From Herbaspirillum seropedicae (GTDB taxonomy: Bacteria; Pseudomonadota; Gammaproteobacteria; Burkholderiales; Burkholderiaceae_D), in NCBI RefSeq assembly GCF_001040945.1, contig NZ_CP011930.1, positions 1,897,696 through 1,961,695 on the forward strand: 64,000 nt of DNA. Reading direction: 5' to 3'. Under the pieces are notes generated by a model. The model saw only the letters and a program-made list of their open reading frames with translations, was not told the DNA's origin and did no database searches. How positions within the stretch are numbered: the first letter of the stretch is position 1; each line of letters begins with the position of its first letter. The position numbers were made by a program, and so were the translations under genes. Below are positions 20,418 through 29,259 of the stretch, one piece after another.

Positions 20418-20489
20418 ATCGTCAACATGATCAATATGATCAACATGATCAATGTGATCAATGTGATCAATGTGATCAACATGGTCGAC
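20418..20489. repeat. 9-bp tandem repeat, eight units, with phased TGATCA palindromes
   Basis: Eight units of nine bases run without gaps from 20418 to 20489 (ATCGTCAAC, ATGATCAAT, ATGATCAAC, ATGATCAAT, GTGATCAAT twice, GTGATCAAC, ATGGTCGAC). Six units contain the palindrome TGATCA. The array lies 55 bases after the PLP-enzyme stop and 120 bases before the next gene. An overlapping open frame would read MIN/VIN repeats but looks incidental. Confidence 0.9.
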
Positions 20490-20610
20490 GTAGAAGGCCG
20501 GCTGCGAGGCTGTCTGGCCGCCGACCTGCTCACCGACGATGGTGCATTTCCGATTAATCGTGAGTCGTGAATCTTTCTATAACCCAACTGACAGAACCCT
20601 ATCAGAGCCT

Positions 20611-21078
20611 ATGAACAATCCCGGTGTAAACATGCCCGCGTTAGCGGCGCTGGACGCGGACGAGCTCCGGGTCATGATCACTTCGGTCAACAAGCTCACC
20701 AACCAGATGGCTGTGCTCACGGACTATTTCGAGCGTGCCGGTTCCCGTCTGCACCAACAGCAAACGGAGGACCTGGACAAGGCGGTGGAACGGATACTGC
20801 GCGAAGGCTACGGTCCGGAAGAGACGGGCAGCATCGAACTGGAATTGGCCATGCCAGTGCTGCGCGCAGTGGGCGCCGAGGTCTTCGTCAAGAAGCTCTT
20901 ATGGGGCGAAGAGGAAGATGACCTCACGCTGGCGTGCGCGATGGCCAAGGTGATTCCTCAATTCGAATGCCTGGTGCAGGAGCATCCCTTCCTGCTGTTG
21001 AGCCAGGCAGCCGATTGCCTGGACGCGATCAGGAACTTCAGGCTGCCAGGCACACCCAATGATGGCCTGACCGCTTGA
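20611..21078 (+). CDS. Hypothetical acidic helical protein of the sensory island
   Basis: From the ATG at 20611 this is 155 residues, soluble and mostly helical, with an acidic middle (LLWGEEEDDLTLACAM). The block DELRVMITSVNKLTNQMAVLTDYFERAGSRLHQQQTEDLDKAVERIL suggests amphipathic helices and possibly a coiled coil. I do not recognise the family. It is followed by another small helical gene 106 bases on. The 9-bp repeat array lies in its upstream region. A function with the adjacent sensory genes is possible only by position. Confidence 0.6.
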   Translation: MNNPGVNMPALAALDADELRVMITSVNKLTNQMAVLTDYFERAGSRLHQQQTEDLDKAVERILREGYGPEETGSIELELAMPVLRAVGAEVFVKKLLWGEEEDDLTLACAMAKVIPQFECLVQEHPFLLLSQAADCLDAIRNFRLPGTPNDGLTA

Positions 21079-21184
21079 GGGGCAGCGCCGCAGCGTGGGC
21101 AGGTCTTCTTTCCTGATTGCAAGGTGGGGCTCAGTGCGCGGCTCGATGCGCCGCTCAACCCGGAATGGATTCGCTCTTGATGAA

Positions 21185-21448
21185 ATGAACTCTATGGAAC
21201 TGGCCAGCAAATACGCCTTACAGATCCGCGATCTTGCCCTGCAAGCCGATGCCGGCGAGGACATGATCGAGGCGCTCAACTTCACCCTCTCTCACGCCAA
21301 GCGTGATCTTGGCAGCGTCGCTTCTGCGCCCGCGGTGGCGTGCCAGCAGCAATTGTTTTCCTTCATGCGCGACATCTCCGAGGGCGCGTCGGCGGTGATG
21401 TATAACGCCGTGCTGAACTGGGCCATCCGCGACCTGGAGCAGTCATAA
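21185..21448 (+). CDS. Small hypothetical helical protein
   Basis: From the ATG at 21185 this is 87 residues (MNSMELASKYALQIRDLALQ...). It looks all-helical with no signal or membrane segment, and ends ASAVMYNAVLNWAIRDLEQS. The frame is open about 90 bases further up, but the upstream part is Arg-rich and unlike coding sequence here. It is convergent with the HTH-GAF gene that ends at 21482. The family is not recognised. Confidence 0.55.
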   Translation: MNSMELASKYALQIRDLALQADAGEDMIEALNFTLSHAKRDLGSVASAPAVACQQQLFSFMRDISEGASAVMYNAVLNWAIRDLEQS

Positions 21449-21481
21449 CAGAAACGCGCAGACGTGCGCGGCGGAAACAGT

Positions 21482-22225
21482 CTATCTGGACTCCAGGATG
21501 TGCAGCCGGAGGATATCCGAGGCCAGCATCGCCAGTTCTTCCAGCGCTTGCTGTTCATGGGAGCGCAGAATACGTGGTTCGGTATCGATGACGCACAGGG
21601 AGCCGAACGCCTTGCCCTCGTACATCAGGCGCACCCCCGCGTAGAAGCGGAAAAAGGGGGTGGACGTCACCAGCGGATTGTTCATGAAGCGCATGTCTGT
21701 CTGCGTGTCGCTGACGGCAAACACGCCTTCATGCGCGATCGTATAGTTGCAAAAGGCCCAGGCGCGCGGCGTCTCATTGAGGCTCAGGCCGTGCGCCGAC
21801 TTGAAGATCTGGAGTTCCGATGTCAGGAAGGTGATCAGCGAAATGGGTGCATCGAGCAACTCGCTGGCCAGCCAGGTCAGGCGATCGAAGCGGGTATCCG
21901 GTGCCGAGCGCTCGATGATGCGTTCCACGAATGCGGCCCGGTCGCCTTCTTCTGCACCGGCAGGGTAGGCCAGGGCTTCCAGCTCTTCAGGCCCGTCCTC
22001 CTCTCCCACTGCCGGTACTTCCTGATGTCCGATGAGCGACATCACCGAACTCCGGCGCGTGCGGCGATGGCCGCCGGGCGTTTTCCAGGAAGCCAGCATT
22101 CCGCTTTCCATCCAGATCTGCGCAGTCGTAATGGACACGCCCAGCATCCGTGCGGCCTCACGGGAGGTCATCACCGGGTCGACGATCGACATATCCCTGA
22201 CTTCAGGCGGTGTGGCGCGGCCCAT
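21482..22225 (-). CDS. HTH-GAF one-component regulator
   Basis: This 247-residue protein has an N-terminal MerR/excisionase-type helix-turn-helix (about 18-65: MTSREAARMLGVSITTAQIW, then WKTPGGHRRTRRSSV, the TPGGHRR wing being typical of BldC/MerR-like domains), an acidic linker and a C-terminal GAF domain (about 110-240: LTWLASELLDAPISLITF, LCVIDTEPRIL). The whole architecture is duplicated in the gene at 41661-42413 at the far end of the island. It probably binds DNA in response to a GAF ligand. Likely targets are the island genes or itself. Confidence 0.85.
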   Translation of the reverse strand: MGRATPPEVRDMSIVDPVMTSREAARMLGVSITTAQIWMESGMLASWKTPGGHRRTRRSSVMSLIGHQEVPAVGEEDGPEELEALAYPAGAEEGDRAAFVERIIERSAPDTRFDRLTWLASELLDAPISLITFLTSELQIFKSAHGLSLNETPRAWAFCNYTIAHEGVFAVSDTQTDMRFMNNPLVTSTPFFRFYAGVRLMYEGKAFGSLCVIDTEPRILRSHEQQALEELAMLASDILRLHILESR

Positions 22226-22789
22226 CAGTGACGCCCTCCCAGAGGAGAGATAGGGAAAACAACATCATCTGATTTCATATTTCGTTTTTTTGCAAAAAGA
22301 TTGTGAAGATATCAATGCGTGGCGTTATTGCGGATGACGGACGATCAAAACGTTTTCATGCGCTGATCCTGTTGGCCTCCATTGCGAGGAGGCAGCTTAT
22401 TGCTCAGCTTTGTTCAGCTTTCCAGGTGTCTCATGGCCCGCGCAAGGCTGCGCCGGGGTGGGCTTCTTCGGTCTTGAGCCTGCATCCAAAATCTTTGAAT
22501 TGTAACCGCGACTATATTTCAGTGTTTGCCGGCGTGTCGTGGTTTGTCAGTAAGCTGACTTGCGTCATGGAGTCACAAGTTTTTTGTGGCTCAATGGCAC
22601 GGCAAGCCGCAGCGCGGCTGCTGCCGTTGGCCCTGTGACCTGGACGTGGTCCGGAAGTAGGAGGAGGGGAGTGGACGGCGGGCCTCTGCCCGCGCGATGG
22701 GTGCGACCGCAGCCAGGGCCCAAGGGTTGGTGGCCCGGCTGATCGCTGCTAGCGCGATGGTCTGGAGCGAATGCGCCTGCTGGCCATCG
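22226..22789. other. Intergenic region upstream of the HTH-GAF gene
   Basis: About 560 bases with no convincing gene. Just upstream of the HTH-GAF start (minus strand) is an AT-rich stretch with TTTCATATTTCG at 22273-22284. Eleven of its 12 bases match a motif upstream of the second HTH-GAF gene. GCGGGC-CTCT-GCCCGC near 22678-22693 can form a small hairpin. Short open frames here look random. Confidence 0.5.
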
Positions 22790-23101
22790 CTATTTTTTCT
22801 CAGCGGTCATCGGCGCATATTTCCACTGATCAGGCAGGAAGGTGTTGACGTTATCGATATAGGTCTGGATGAATTTGTTATCGACATCCGTATGGATGTG
22901 CATGTTCAGGCGTGACGTATGGATCTCCGATAGCAGTCGACGAAAGTCCGGATCGTTCCTGGCGATGGCGGTGAGCGTATGCAGGATGGAAGTGTGCGCT
23001 TCGCGGATGGCGATGTCGGTCTCCAGCAGCTTGGCCATCTGCGCCAGCATCAGATGCTGTTGTTCAACGACTCGGCACAGCGTATGAAAGTCAGTTTCCA
23101 T
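22790..23101 (-). CDS. Small hypothetical protein
   Basis: This 103-residue soluble, largely helical protein (METDFHTLCRVVEQQHLMLAQMAKLLETDIAI...) has a His-containing helix and ends KYAPMTAEKK. It has no signal peptide or recognised domain. It is followed, going up the map, by another small gene on the same strand (23146-23508) and then cheY, so these three may form one minus-strand operon. The spacings of 44 and 260 bases make this uncertain. Confidence 0.65.
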   Translation of the reverse strand: METDFHTLCRVVEQQHLMLAQMAKLLETDIAIREAHTSILHTLTAIARNDPDFRRLLSEIHTSRLNMHIHTDVDNKFIQTYIDNVNTFLPDQWKYAPMTAEKK

Positions 23102-23145
23102 GGTTTAGGTCAGTAGGTTGGATGATCGGAACGACGGGCAGGTCT

Positions 23146-23508
23146 TCAGGACGACGTCACCGGAGCAGGCGCCGCCGCCTCCGGATACGGTTCTGCCGGT
23201 GCGCTGTGCGCATGTCCGGGGCCGGCATATTCTTCGCAGAGCGCCACCAGCGCCGGCATCGCAGGGATGTCCGCACGGCTGCGCAGGATCTCCAGCACCT
23301 CGCCGATCTGCTTGCGGCTGGGCACGATCTCGATGGCGCTTTTATGGATCCATTTGCGGATGAGCTGATACAGCTCGTCCAGCGGGAGCGTGGCCACTTC
23401 CGCGCGGGTGGGGACTTTCACATTCAGCGGATGTGGCCTGCCGGACTGGTGGGCGACCGCTGCCTCGATGTTCTCCAACGGGATATTGAAATGGTCTTGG
23501 GACTGCAT
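23146..23508 (-). CDS. Small hypothetical protein near cheY
   Basis: This 120-residue protein has a helical core (LPLDELYQLIRKWIHKSAIEI, PSRKQIGEVLEILRSR) and an Ala/Pro/Glu-rich disordered tail (AEPYPEAAAPAPVTSS). No family is recognised. It lies downstream of a cheY gene on the same strand. A role in the chemosensory system is possible by position only. Confidence 0.65.
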   Translation of the reverse strand: MQSQDHFNIPLENIEAAVAHQSGRPHPLNVKVPTRAEVATLPLDELYQLIRKWIHKSAIEIVPSRKQIGEVLEILRSRADIPAMPALVALCEEYAGPGHAHSAPAEPYPEAAAPAPVTSS

Positions 23509-23768
23509 CGCGTGACTAGCTCCTTGGTGTGGTCGGGAAAGGCGACATTGGCGGGAAGCCAGTGCTCAGGCCTTCCTCTTCAAAAATGGACAGCATGCGC
23601 GTGCGCTATCGACTCGAGGTTCTGCGCCGCGCCGCTCTGCGCAGCGCCACCTGCGCTTGCCACTGCGCTTCATGGATATCCTCCGCAGTCGAAGCGCAGC
23701 ACTATGGGTCCTGTACATGGCGGCAGATCGCACTGAGGTATCGAGGCCTCGCCTGCGCGGCCCCAGCC

Positions 23769-24173
23769 TTATTGCAGCCCCATGCTGCTGCGACGCTGCA
23801 GGATCTTGCTGATCTTGTCGTCCAGCGTTGCGGCATTGAAGGGCTTGACGATGTAGCCATCTGCCCCGGTTTCTGCCGCCAGCACGATGTTCTCCTTCTT
23901 TGCCTCGGCGCTGACCATGAGTACCGGCAGTCGCTTGAGTCGCGGTGTCTCGCGGATCTTCTTCAGCAGGCCCAGCCCGTCCATGCCCGGCATGTTCCAG
24001 TCAGTGATCACGAAACTGATGGGAAGCGCGCCGGACTCCAGAATCTTCCATGCCGATGTGCCATCGTCGGCATCGGTGACCTTCAGGTACTCCAGCTCCT
24101 TGAGCAGCCCGATGATGATGCGCCGCATCGTCGAAAAATCATCAACCACCAGAAAGTGTTGGTCCGTGCTCAC
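23769..24173 (-). CDS. cheY: CheY-type single-domain response regulator
   Basis: The 134-residue receiver has all key residues: the acidic pair in VVDDFSTM, phosphoacceptor Asp58 ([12 protein letters not shown]), a Ser switch residue in [12 protein letters not shown] and Lys in YIVKPF. The close match to classic CheY (DWNMPx[12 protein letters not shown]) makes this the most flagellar-motor-like of the three cheY genes in the window. It is on the opposite strand to the main che operon and divergent from the double-hairpin receptor. Confidence 0.93.
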   Translation of the reverse strand: MSTDQHFLVVDDFSTMRRIIIGLLKELEYLKVTDADDGTSAWKILESGALPISFVITDWNMPGMDGLGLLKKIRETPRLKRLPVLMVSAEAKKENIVLAAETGADGYIVKPFNAATLDDKISKILQRRSSMGLQ

Positions 24174-24669
24174 TACGGCTCCTTTCAGCCTGACGAACGC
24201 TTGTCGAGTCGCGTTCTGATTGGGTTTCCAGCGCCGCGCCGCGGGCGTGGCCCTTGGCGATTCCCCCTTGTTTTTGTCGGCGGTGGAGGTGAAATATCAA
24301 ATTTGTTTACGAATAAAATACCAAATCTACAAAATATGCTCTCACAATTGCATCAAAGATGCAAAATATGTAAAATATGTAACACCTTCAGGCAGAAGGG
24401 CTTAGGGGTAAGCCCGCCATGGGAGGTGCTGGTGCTGGATCTGCGCGCGTAAGCAATTACGCAATTAACTACGTAACTTGTTCGTGACTGCGGATCGTGC
24501 CAAAGGGGGGCGGCGTGTGCTGCCGACGTCATAGCAATCACCAATAACGAAAGCATCGGTAGCTGAAGTGGGCGGTTCCTGCGAATGTCGGCGCGAGGGC
24601 GATGTCCTTGTTTCCGCATGACCAAGGCGTGCCTCGATCCCGGCTGCCAGTTCACTGAAAGGAATCCTC
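24174..24669. promoter_or_regulatory. Divergent regulatory region between cheY and the che operon
   Basis: Nearly 500 bases without a gene. It holds an AT-rich block (24290-24385) and three perfect hairpins: TTGCATC/GATGCAA (24348-24364), GGGCTTA/TAAGCCC (24398-24415) and GCGTAA/TTACGC (24447-24462). A segment near 24495-24530 (CAAAG, then GCCGAC) faintly resembles a sigma-28 promoter, but the match is poor. Confidence 0.45.
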
Positions 24670-26601
24670 GTGGCCCTGGTCAAAAAAAACATTCCGAGTC
24701 TGTCGGCAGCCTCCTTCCACGATAACGACGCCAATCGCAAAGGCGGCGTTTCGGTGCGCGAGGCGGAGGCGCAGCGCAAGCGTGCACGCACGTTGGCCAA
24801 GCAGCAGCAGGCGGCCGAGCGTATCGCTGCCGCCACGGGTGAGTTGTCCTCGGGCATCAATGAGGCTGCCTCAGCGGCAGAACAGCTGCGGCGGGCGGCC
24901 AACCAGATTTCGGCAGGGGCGGAGGAAGCTTCCGGGGCGGCGCAAGAATCCACCAGTGCATTCCACCTGGTCACCGAATCGATCGGGATTCAGTTGCAGA
25001 GCGCTGAGGTGAGCGAGTCCAAGGTCAATGCCTGTCAGTTGGTCATCACCAGCACCTCCAGCGACGTCGCCAATCTCATCGCCAATGTGACCGTGGCCGG
25101 CCAGCGCCAGCAAGGTTCGGTGGCCATGGTGAGCGAACTGGAGGCGCAGGCCTCCAACATCGGCGATATCGTCAAGGCGGTCGCCCGCATTGCCGACCAG
25201 ACCAATCTGCTGGCGCTCAATGCAGCCATCGAAGCAGCGCGCGCCGGCAAGCACGGCAAGGGCTTTGCGGTGGTGGCCGATGAAGTGCGGACCCTGGCGG
25301 AAACCTCCGAACGCAGCGCCAAGCAGATCCAGGACCTGGTCGGCCAGATTCAGCAAGACGTCAAGTCCATTGCCGAGGGCATCAACAATTCCGCCCGGGT
25401 CCTGGGCGCCGAAGTGGAAAACGGCAAGGTCATCACGGCGCAGCTGGAACGCATCGGCGTGGACTTCCGCGAAATCGCCCGTGGAGTGGTGGAGATCAGT
25501 GCGGGCGCGAAGCAATCCGACACGGCGGCGCAACAGGCGATGAAGGGCTCGCAGGATATTGCGGCGGCTGCATTGCAGCAGGCGGCAGCGGCGGAAGAAA
25601 CGGCCAAGACCGTCAGCGAGCAGTCGCAAGCCCTGGCTGAGGCTGAACAGGCCGCACAGGCGCTGGCGGAGGTGGCCGAAGAGCTGAAGAACTCCACCGA
25701 TGTGGCCAAGAGTGCCGAGGTGGTGGCTTCCAGCGCTGAACAGCTGTCGTCGGCGGTGGAAGAGATCAACCGCGCCAGCGCGCAGATCATGGGCGCGCTG
25801 GAGGAAATCAGCAAGGGCGCGCAGGTGGCCGCAGCCGCCAGCGAGGAATCGTCCACGGCCATCGGCCAGATCGAAAAGGGCGTGGAAGTCGCGCAGCAGC
25901 GGGCCACCGTGAGCGGGGAAAAAGTCAAAGGCATCCAGTCCTTGCTCATTACCAACAAGGAAGCGGTGGGCAGTCTCATCGACGGCATCGCCACCTCGGT
26001 GAAGGCCACGCAGGACAGCATCAAGCAGGTCCGCGACCTGGACCAGGTCTCGCGCCGCATCGACAAGATCGTCGAAGCGATCACCACAGTCTCGATCCAG
26101 ACCAACATGCTGGCCGTCAATGGTTCGGTCGAAGCCGCCCGGGCCGGTGAATTCGGCAAGGGCTTCGTGGTGGTCTCGACCGATATCCGCAACCTGGCGC
26201 GCGACTCCGCAGAGAATGCCGATCGCATCAAGGATCTGGTCAAGGCCGTGCAGGACCAGATCGCCCTGGTCAGCGCGGACCTGGAAGACATCGTCAAGGC
26301 CGCCCTCAGCGAGGCAGAGAAGGCCAAGACCACGACGGCCAATCTGGCGCAGATCGAGGCAGACGTCGCTGAGGTCGAACGCGGGGCGGCAGCGATCCTG
26401 GCCGCCTCGGGGGAAATCTCCACTGCCATCGGGCAGGCCAAGAAAGGTGTGGACCAGATTGCCAGCGCCGCGCAGGAAGCGGAAAAGGCTGCCGGCGAAG
26501 CGGCTGGCGCGGCCGAGCAGCAATCCAAGGGCGCGCGCGAACTCGCTGCCGCCATCGAAGAAATCTCCTCGCTGGCCGATGAACTGCAAAGCGTAGCCTA
26601 A
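24670..26601 (+). CDS. Soluble chemoreceptor with two tandem signalling hairpins
   Basis: This 643-residue cytoplasmic protein starts at a GTG after an AAAGGAA site. There is no transmembrane segment, HAMP or recognisable sensor domain. It contains two MCP signalling hairpins about 300 residues apart: tip 1 at about 176-206 ([18 protein letters not shown], then [14 protein letters not shown]) and tip 2 at about 475-506 ([18 protein letters not shown], then [14 protein letters not shown]). The rest is Ala/Glu/Gln-rich coiled coil. It starts the operon with the three-domain CheW, cheB, cheR and cheA, so it is the dedicated receptor of this array. The input could come by protein partners. Confidence 0.93.
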   Translation: MALVKKNIPSLSAASFHDNDANRKGGVSVREAEAQRKRARTLAKQQQAAERIAAATGELSSGINEAASAAEQLRRAANQISAGAEEASGAAQESTSAFHLVTESIGIQLQSAEVSESKVNACQLVITSTSSDVANLIANVTVAGQRQQGSVAMVSELEAQASNIGDIVKAVARIADQTNLLALNAAIEAARAGKHGKGFAVVADEVRTLAETSERSAKQIQDLVGQIQQDVKSIAEGINNSARVLGAEVENGKVITAQLERIGVDFREIARGVVEISAGAKQSDTAAQQAMKGSQDIAAAALQQAAAAEETAKTVSEQSQALAEAEQAAQALAEVAEELKNSTDVAKSAEVVASSAEQLSSAVEEINRASAQIMGALEEISKGAQVAAAASEESSTAIGQIEKGVEVAQQRATVSGEKVKGIQSLLITNKEAVGSLIDGIATSVKATQDSIKQVRDLDQVSRRIDKIVEAITTVSIQTNMLAVNGSVEAARAGEFGKGFVVVSTDIRNLARDSAENADRIKDLVKAVQDQIALVSADLEDIVKAALSEAEKAKTTTANLAQIEADVAEVERGAAAILAASGEISTAIGQAKKGVDQIASAAQEAEKAAGEAAGAAEQQSKGARELAAAIEEISSLADELQSVA

Positions 26602-26610
26602 GGGGCGGCG

Positions 26611-28161
26611 ATGACAACTGATATCGTCACCCTCACCGAAACGTCGGATCCTGACCGACCGTCATCCCAGGAGCGCATTGCCACGCGCCAGTTCGTGACC
26701 TTCGTCGCTGGCGATGAAGTGTTTGCCGTGGAGATGGCGCCGGTGCAGGAAATCATCCGCTCTCCCGATGTCGTCCGGGTGCCATTGGCGCCGCCGACCC
26801 TGGATGGGCTGGCGAACCTGCGCGGCAAGATCCTTCCCATCGTATCGCTGCGTCGCATCTTCGGCTTTCCCGAGCGCGACAAGGACGACGCCACCCGGGC
26901 CGTGGTCATCAACGTAGGCCAGCCACTGGGATTCGTGGTGGACCGGGTGGCCAGCGTGCTCGATGTCGAGGCCGACAAGATCGAGGCGCCGGAGGGATTG
27001 CAGAGCACCATCGATACCGAACTGCTGGCTGGCTTGCTCAAGAATGTGGGCGGCTATCCGGTGATCATGGTGCTGGATTTCGAGAAGCTGGTGAGCCGCG
27101 AATTTTCCCAGATCGCGGCCTCGGCCAGGAACGATGTGCGCCTGCATGCTGGCCTTGAGGTACACAACGACGGCGCCGAGGCCACCCGCAACGACGAACT
27201 CCAGCTGGTCAGTTTCAGGCTGTCCGGCCAGGAGTATGCGATCGATATCGCCGACGTCCAGGAAATCGTGCAGGTCCCCTCGGGCATTGTCCGCCTGCCC
27301 CATTCTGCCGAGCATGTCATCGGGGTGATGGCGCTGCGCAGCCGGCTGCTGATGCTGGTGGATCTGCGCCGCATGTTCGGCCTGCCTGCGCAAGAACTCG
27401 ACGACAAATGCCGCATCGTCGTCCTGGCGCATGGCGCCAGTTCCATCGGACTGGCAGTGGACAGCGTGAGCGAAGTGCTGAGGGTGCCCAAAGGGCTGGT
27501 CGATCCGCTGCCCGTGGCGCTGGCCAAGAGCGACGACGCCCCGGAGATTGCCTGCGTATGCCGGCTCGACGAGGGACGGCGCCTGGTCTCGGTCATCACC
27601 AGCAAGAACCTCCTCGATCACTCGGCCCTGAAAGATGCATTCAATATCATGAGCGAAGACCATTCCGACCACGCCCAGCCAGGCGAGGAAATCGACACGG
27701 CCATCGATGATGATGAGCAGATGGTGATCTTCCGGCTGGACAAGGAAGAGTTCGGCGTCCCCATTCATAGCGTGCAGGAGATCGTGCGGGTGCCGGACGA
27801 GCTGGTGCATGTCCCGGGCGCGCCGGCCTTTGTGGAGGGCGTCATCAATCTGCGCGGCAGCGTGCTGCCGGTCATCGATCTGCGCGCGCGGCTGGGGTTG
27901 CCGGCCATCGAACGCAGCGATGGCCAGCGCATCATGGTCTTCGTCATTGCCGATGTGCGCACCGGTTTCATCGTGGACCAGGTCGCCGAAGTGCTGCGCA
28001 TCGCCAAGGACGCCATCGAGCCCGCGCCCAGGTTCTCCACGCAGCAGTCTGCGCTCTTGGCGCGCATGGCCAATATGGAAAAGCAGGGACGCATGGTGCA
28101 GCTGCTGGAACCCGCGCAATTGATCAATGCCGACGAAATGACGGGTCTCGCATCGCTTTAG
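26611..28161 (+). CDS. CheW-like coupling protein with three CheW domains
   Basis: This 516-residue protein contains three consecutive CheW (SH3-like) domains at about 28-170, 190-345 and 370-512. Each begins with a VxFxL-type strand and a VQEIV-like helix (VQEIIRSPDVV, VQEIVQVPSGIV, VQEIVRVPDELV) and has the RxxLPxxDLR segment. The middle copy has lost the NLRG loop (MALRSRLL). Ordinary CheW has one domain. A three-domain scaffold could link several receptors and CheA molecules. It follows the double-hairpin receptor by 9 bases and precedes cheB. Confidence 0.94.
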   Translation: MTTDIVTLTETSDPDRPSSQERIATRQFVTFVAGDEVFAVEMAPVQEIIRSPDVVRVPLAPPTLDGLANLRGKILPIVSLRRIFGFPERDKDDATRAVVINVGQPLGFVVDRVASVLDVEADKIEAPEGLQSTIDTELLAGLLKNVGGYPVIMVLDFEKLVSREFSQIAASARNDVRLHAGLEVHNDGAEATRNDELQLVSFRLSGQEYAIDIADVQEIVQVPSGIVRLPHSAEHVIGVMALRSRLLMLVDLRRMFGLPAQELDDKCRIVVLAHGASSIGLAVDSVSEVLRVPKGLVDPLPVALAKSDDAPEIACVCRLDEGRRLVSVITSKNLLDHSALKDAFNIMSEDHSDHAQPGEEIDTAIDDDEQMVIFRLDKEEFGVPIHSVQEIVRVPDELVHVPGAPAFVEGVINLRGSVLPVIDLRARLGLPAIERSDGQRIMVFVIADVRTGFIVDQVAEVLRIAKDAIEPAPRFSTQQSALLARMANMEKQGRMVQLLEPAQLINADEMTGLASL

Positions 28162-28186
28162 GAATCCACGCTTTACGAATTGCCCC

Positions 28187-29248
28187 ATGATTAAGCTTTT
28201 GATCATCGATGATTCCGCGTTGATGCGGCGTCAGCTCATGCAGGTGTTCGAGCAGGCGGGAGGTTTCGATATCTGCCTCGGGCGCAATGGACGGGAGGCT
28301 GTCGAACTCAATCGCAGCTTTGCGCCGGATGTGGTCACGCTCGATATCAACATGCCGGAAATGGATGGCCTCTCGGCATTGTCGCTGATGATGCTGGACC
28401 GGCCTGTTCCGGTGGTGATGGTGTCGTCGCTGACCGAGCAGGGCGCCCTGGCGACCTTTGAGGCCATGAACCTGGGAGCGGTCGATTACGTCGCCAAGCC
28501 CAGCGGCACCATTTCGCTGTCGCTCCATGAGATCGAGCAGGACTTGCTGGCCAAGGTCCGCGTGGCCGCCAAGGCCAGGATCAGGAGCCGTGCGCCTGCG
28601 CCTGAGCTGGCGCGCGCCAGGGAGCCTCTGGCTGCGCCCGTCGCAGAGGCGGCCAGACGCGGACGACCGGCCTCGGATGGCCTGGTCCTGATTGGCGTCT
28701 CCACCGGCGGGCCGAGCACGCTGGAGGAGATCCTGCCGGCATTGCCGGCCTCGTTTCCCTGGCCGATCCTGGTCGCCCAGCATATGCCAGCGGCCTTCAC
28801 GCGCTCGTTCGCGGAGCGGATGGACAAGCTGTGCGCGCTCAACGTGCTGGAGGTGGCCGCGCCCACGGTAGTGCAAGGCGGCCATGTCTATATCGCCCGC
28901 GGCGGAGCGGACATGCTGGTCGCCAAGCGCGGCAGCCATCTGTCGGTCCTGCCCAAGCCGGAATCGCCTACGCATCTGTGGCATCCCTCGGTCGAGCTGC
29001 TGGCGCGGTCTGCCCTGCAGAGCATGGCGGCCAGGCAACTGATCGGCGTCATGCTCACCGGCATGGGCAACGATGGCGCCGCCGCCTTTGCCGAGATATG
29101 CGGCGACGGCGGACGCACCATCGCAGAGTCGGAGTCTTCGTGTGTGGTCTTTGGCATGCCGAAGGACCTGATTGACCGGGGCGGGGCCAGCGTGGTCCTG
29201 CCGGCATCAAAAATCGCCACCCAGCTGCGTGTCTGGCTGGAACAGTAA
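28187..29248 (+). CDS. cheB: Chemotaxis protein-glutamate methylesterase CheB
   Basis: CheB removes methyl groups from receptor glutamates and so resets sensitivity. The 353-residue protein has a receiver domain (phosphoacceptor Asp53 in TLDINMPEMDG), an Ala/Arg-rich linker, and a C-terminal esterase with the catalytic triad Ser172 (GVSTGGP), His199 (AQHMP) and Asp296 (GMGNDGA). It is the third gene of the operon, 25 bases after the CheW gene. The receiver lets CheA phosphorylation activate it. Confidence 0.96.
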   Translation: MIKLLIIDDSALMRRQLMQVFEQAGGFDICLGRNGREAVELNRSFAPDVVTLDINMPEMDGLSALSLMMLDRPVPVVMVSSLTEQGALATFEAMNLGAVDYVAKPSGTISLSLHEIEQDLLAKVRVAAKARIRSRAPAPELARAREPLAAPVAEAARRGRPASDGLVLIGVSTGGPSTLEEILPALPASFPWPILVAQHMPAAFTRSFAERMDKLCALNVLEVAAPTVVQGGHVYIARGGADMLVAKRGSHLSVLPKPESPTHLWHPSVELLARSALQSMAARQLIGVMLTGMGNDGAAAFAEICGDGGRTIAESESSCVVFGMPKDLIDRGGASVVLPASKIATQLRVWLEQ

Positions 29249-29259
29249 AGGAGCCAAAC

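Noticed and set aside
20418..20489. CRISPR array or plasmid-type iterons
   Set aside because: There are no spacers between units and no cas genes, and the 9-bp unit has no rep gene nearby.
20355..20570. A 71-codon open frame running through the 9-bp repeat (MIN/VIN repeats)
   Set aside because: The peptide is only a translation of the DNA repeat with no domain, and the frame has no clear ribosome site. The repeat itself is reported instead.
22303..22638. A 111-codon open frame in the gap upstream of the HTH-GAF gene
   Set aside because: No ribosome site, random-looking composition and no family.
24490..24530. Sigma-28 (FliA) promoter for the double-hairpin receptor
   Set aside because: CAAAG and GCCGAC only loosely match the consensus, and the spacing and -10 are poor, so it is not listed as a feature.
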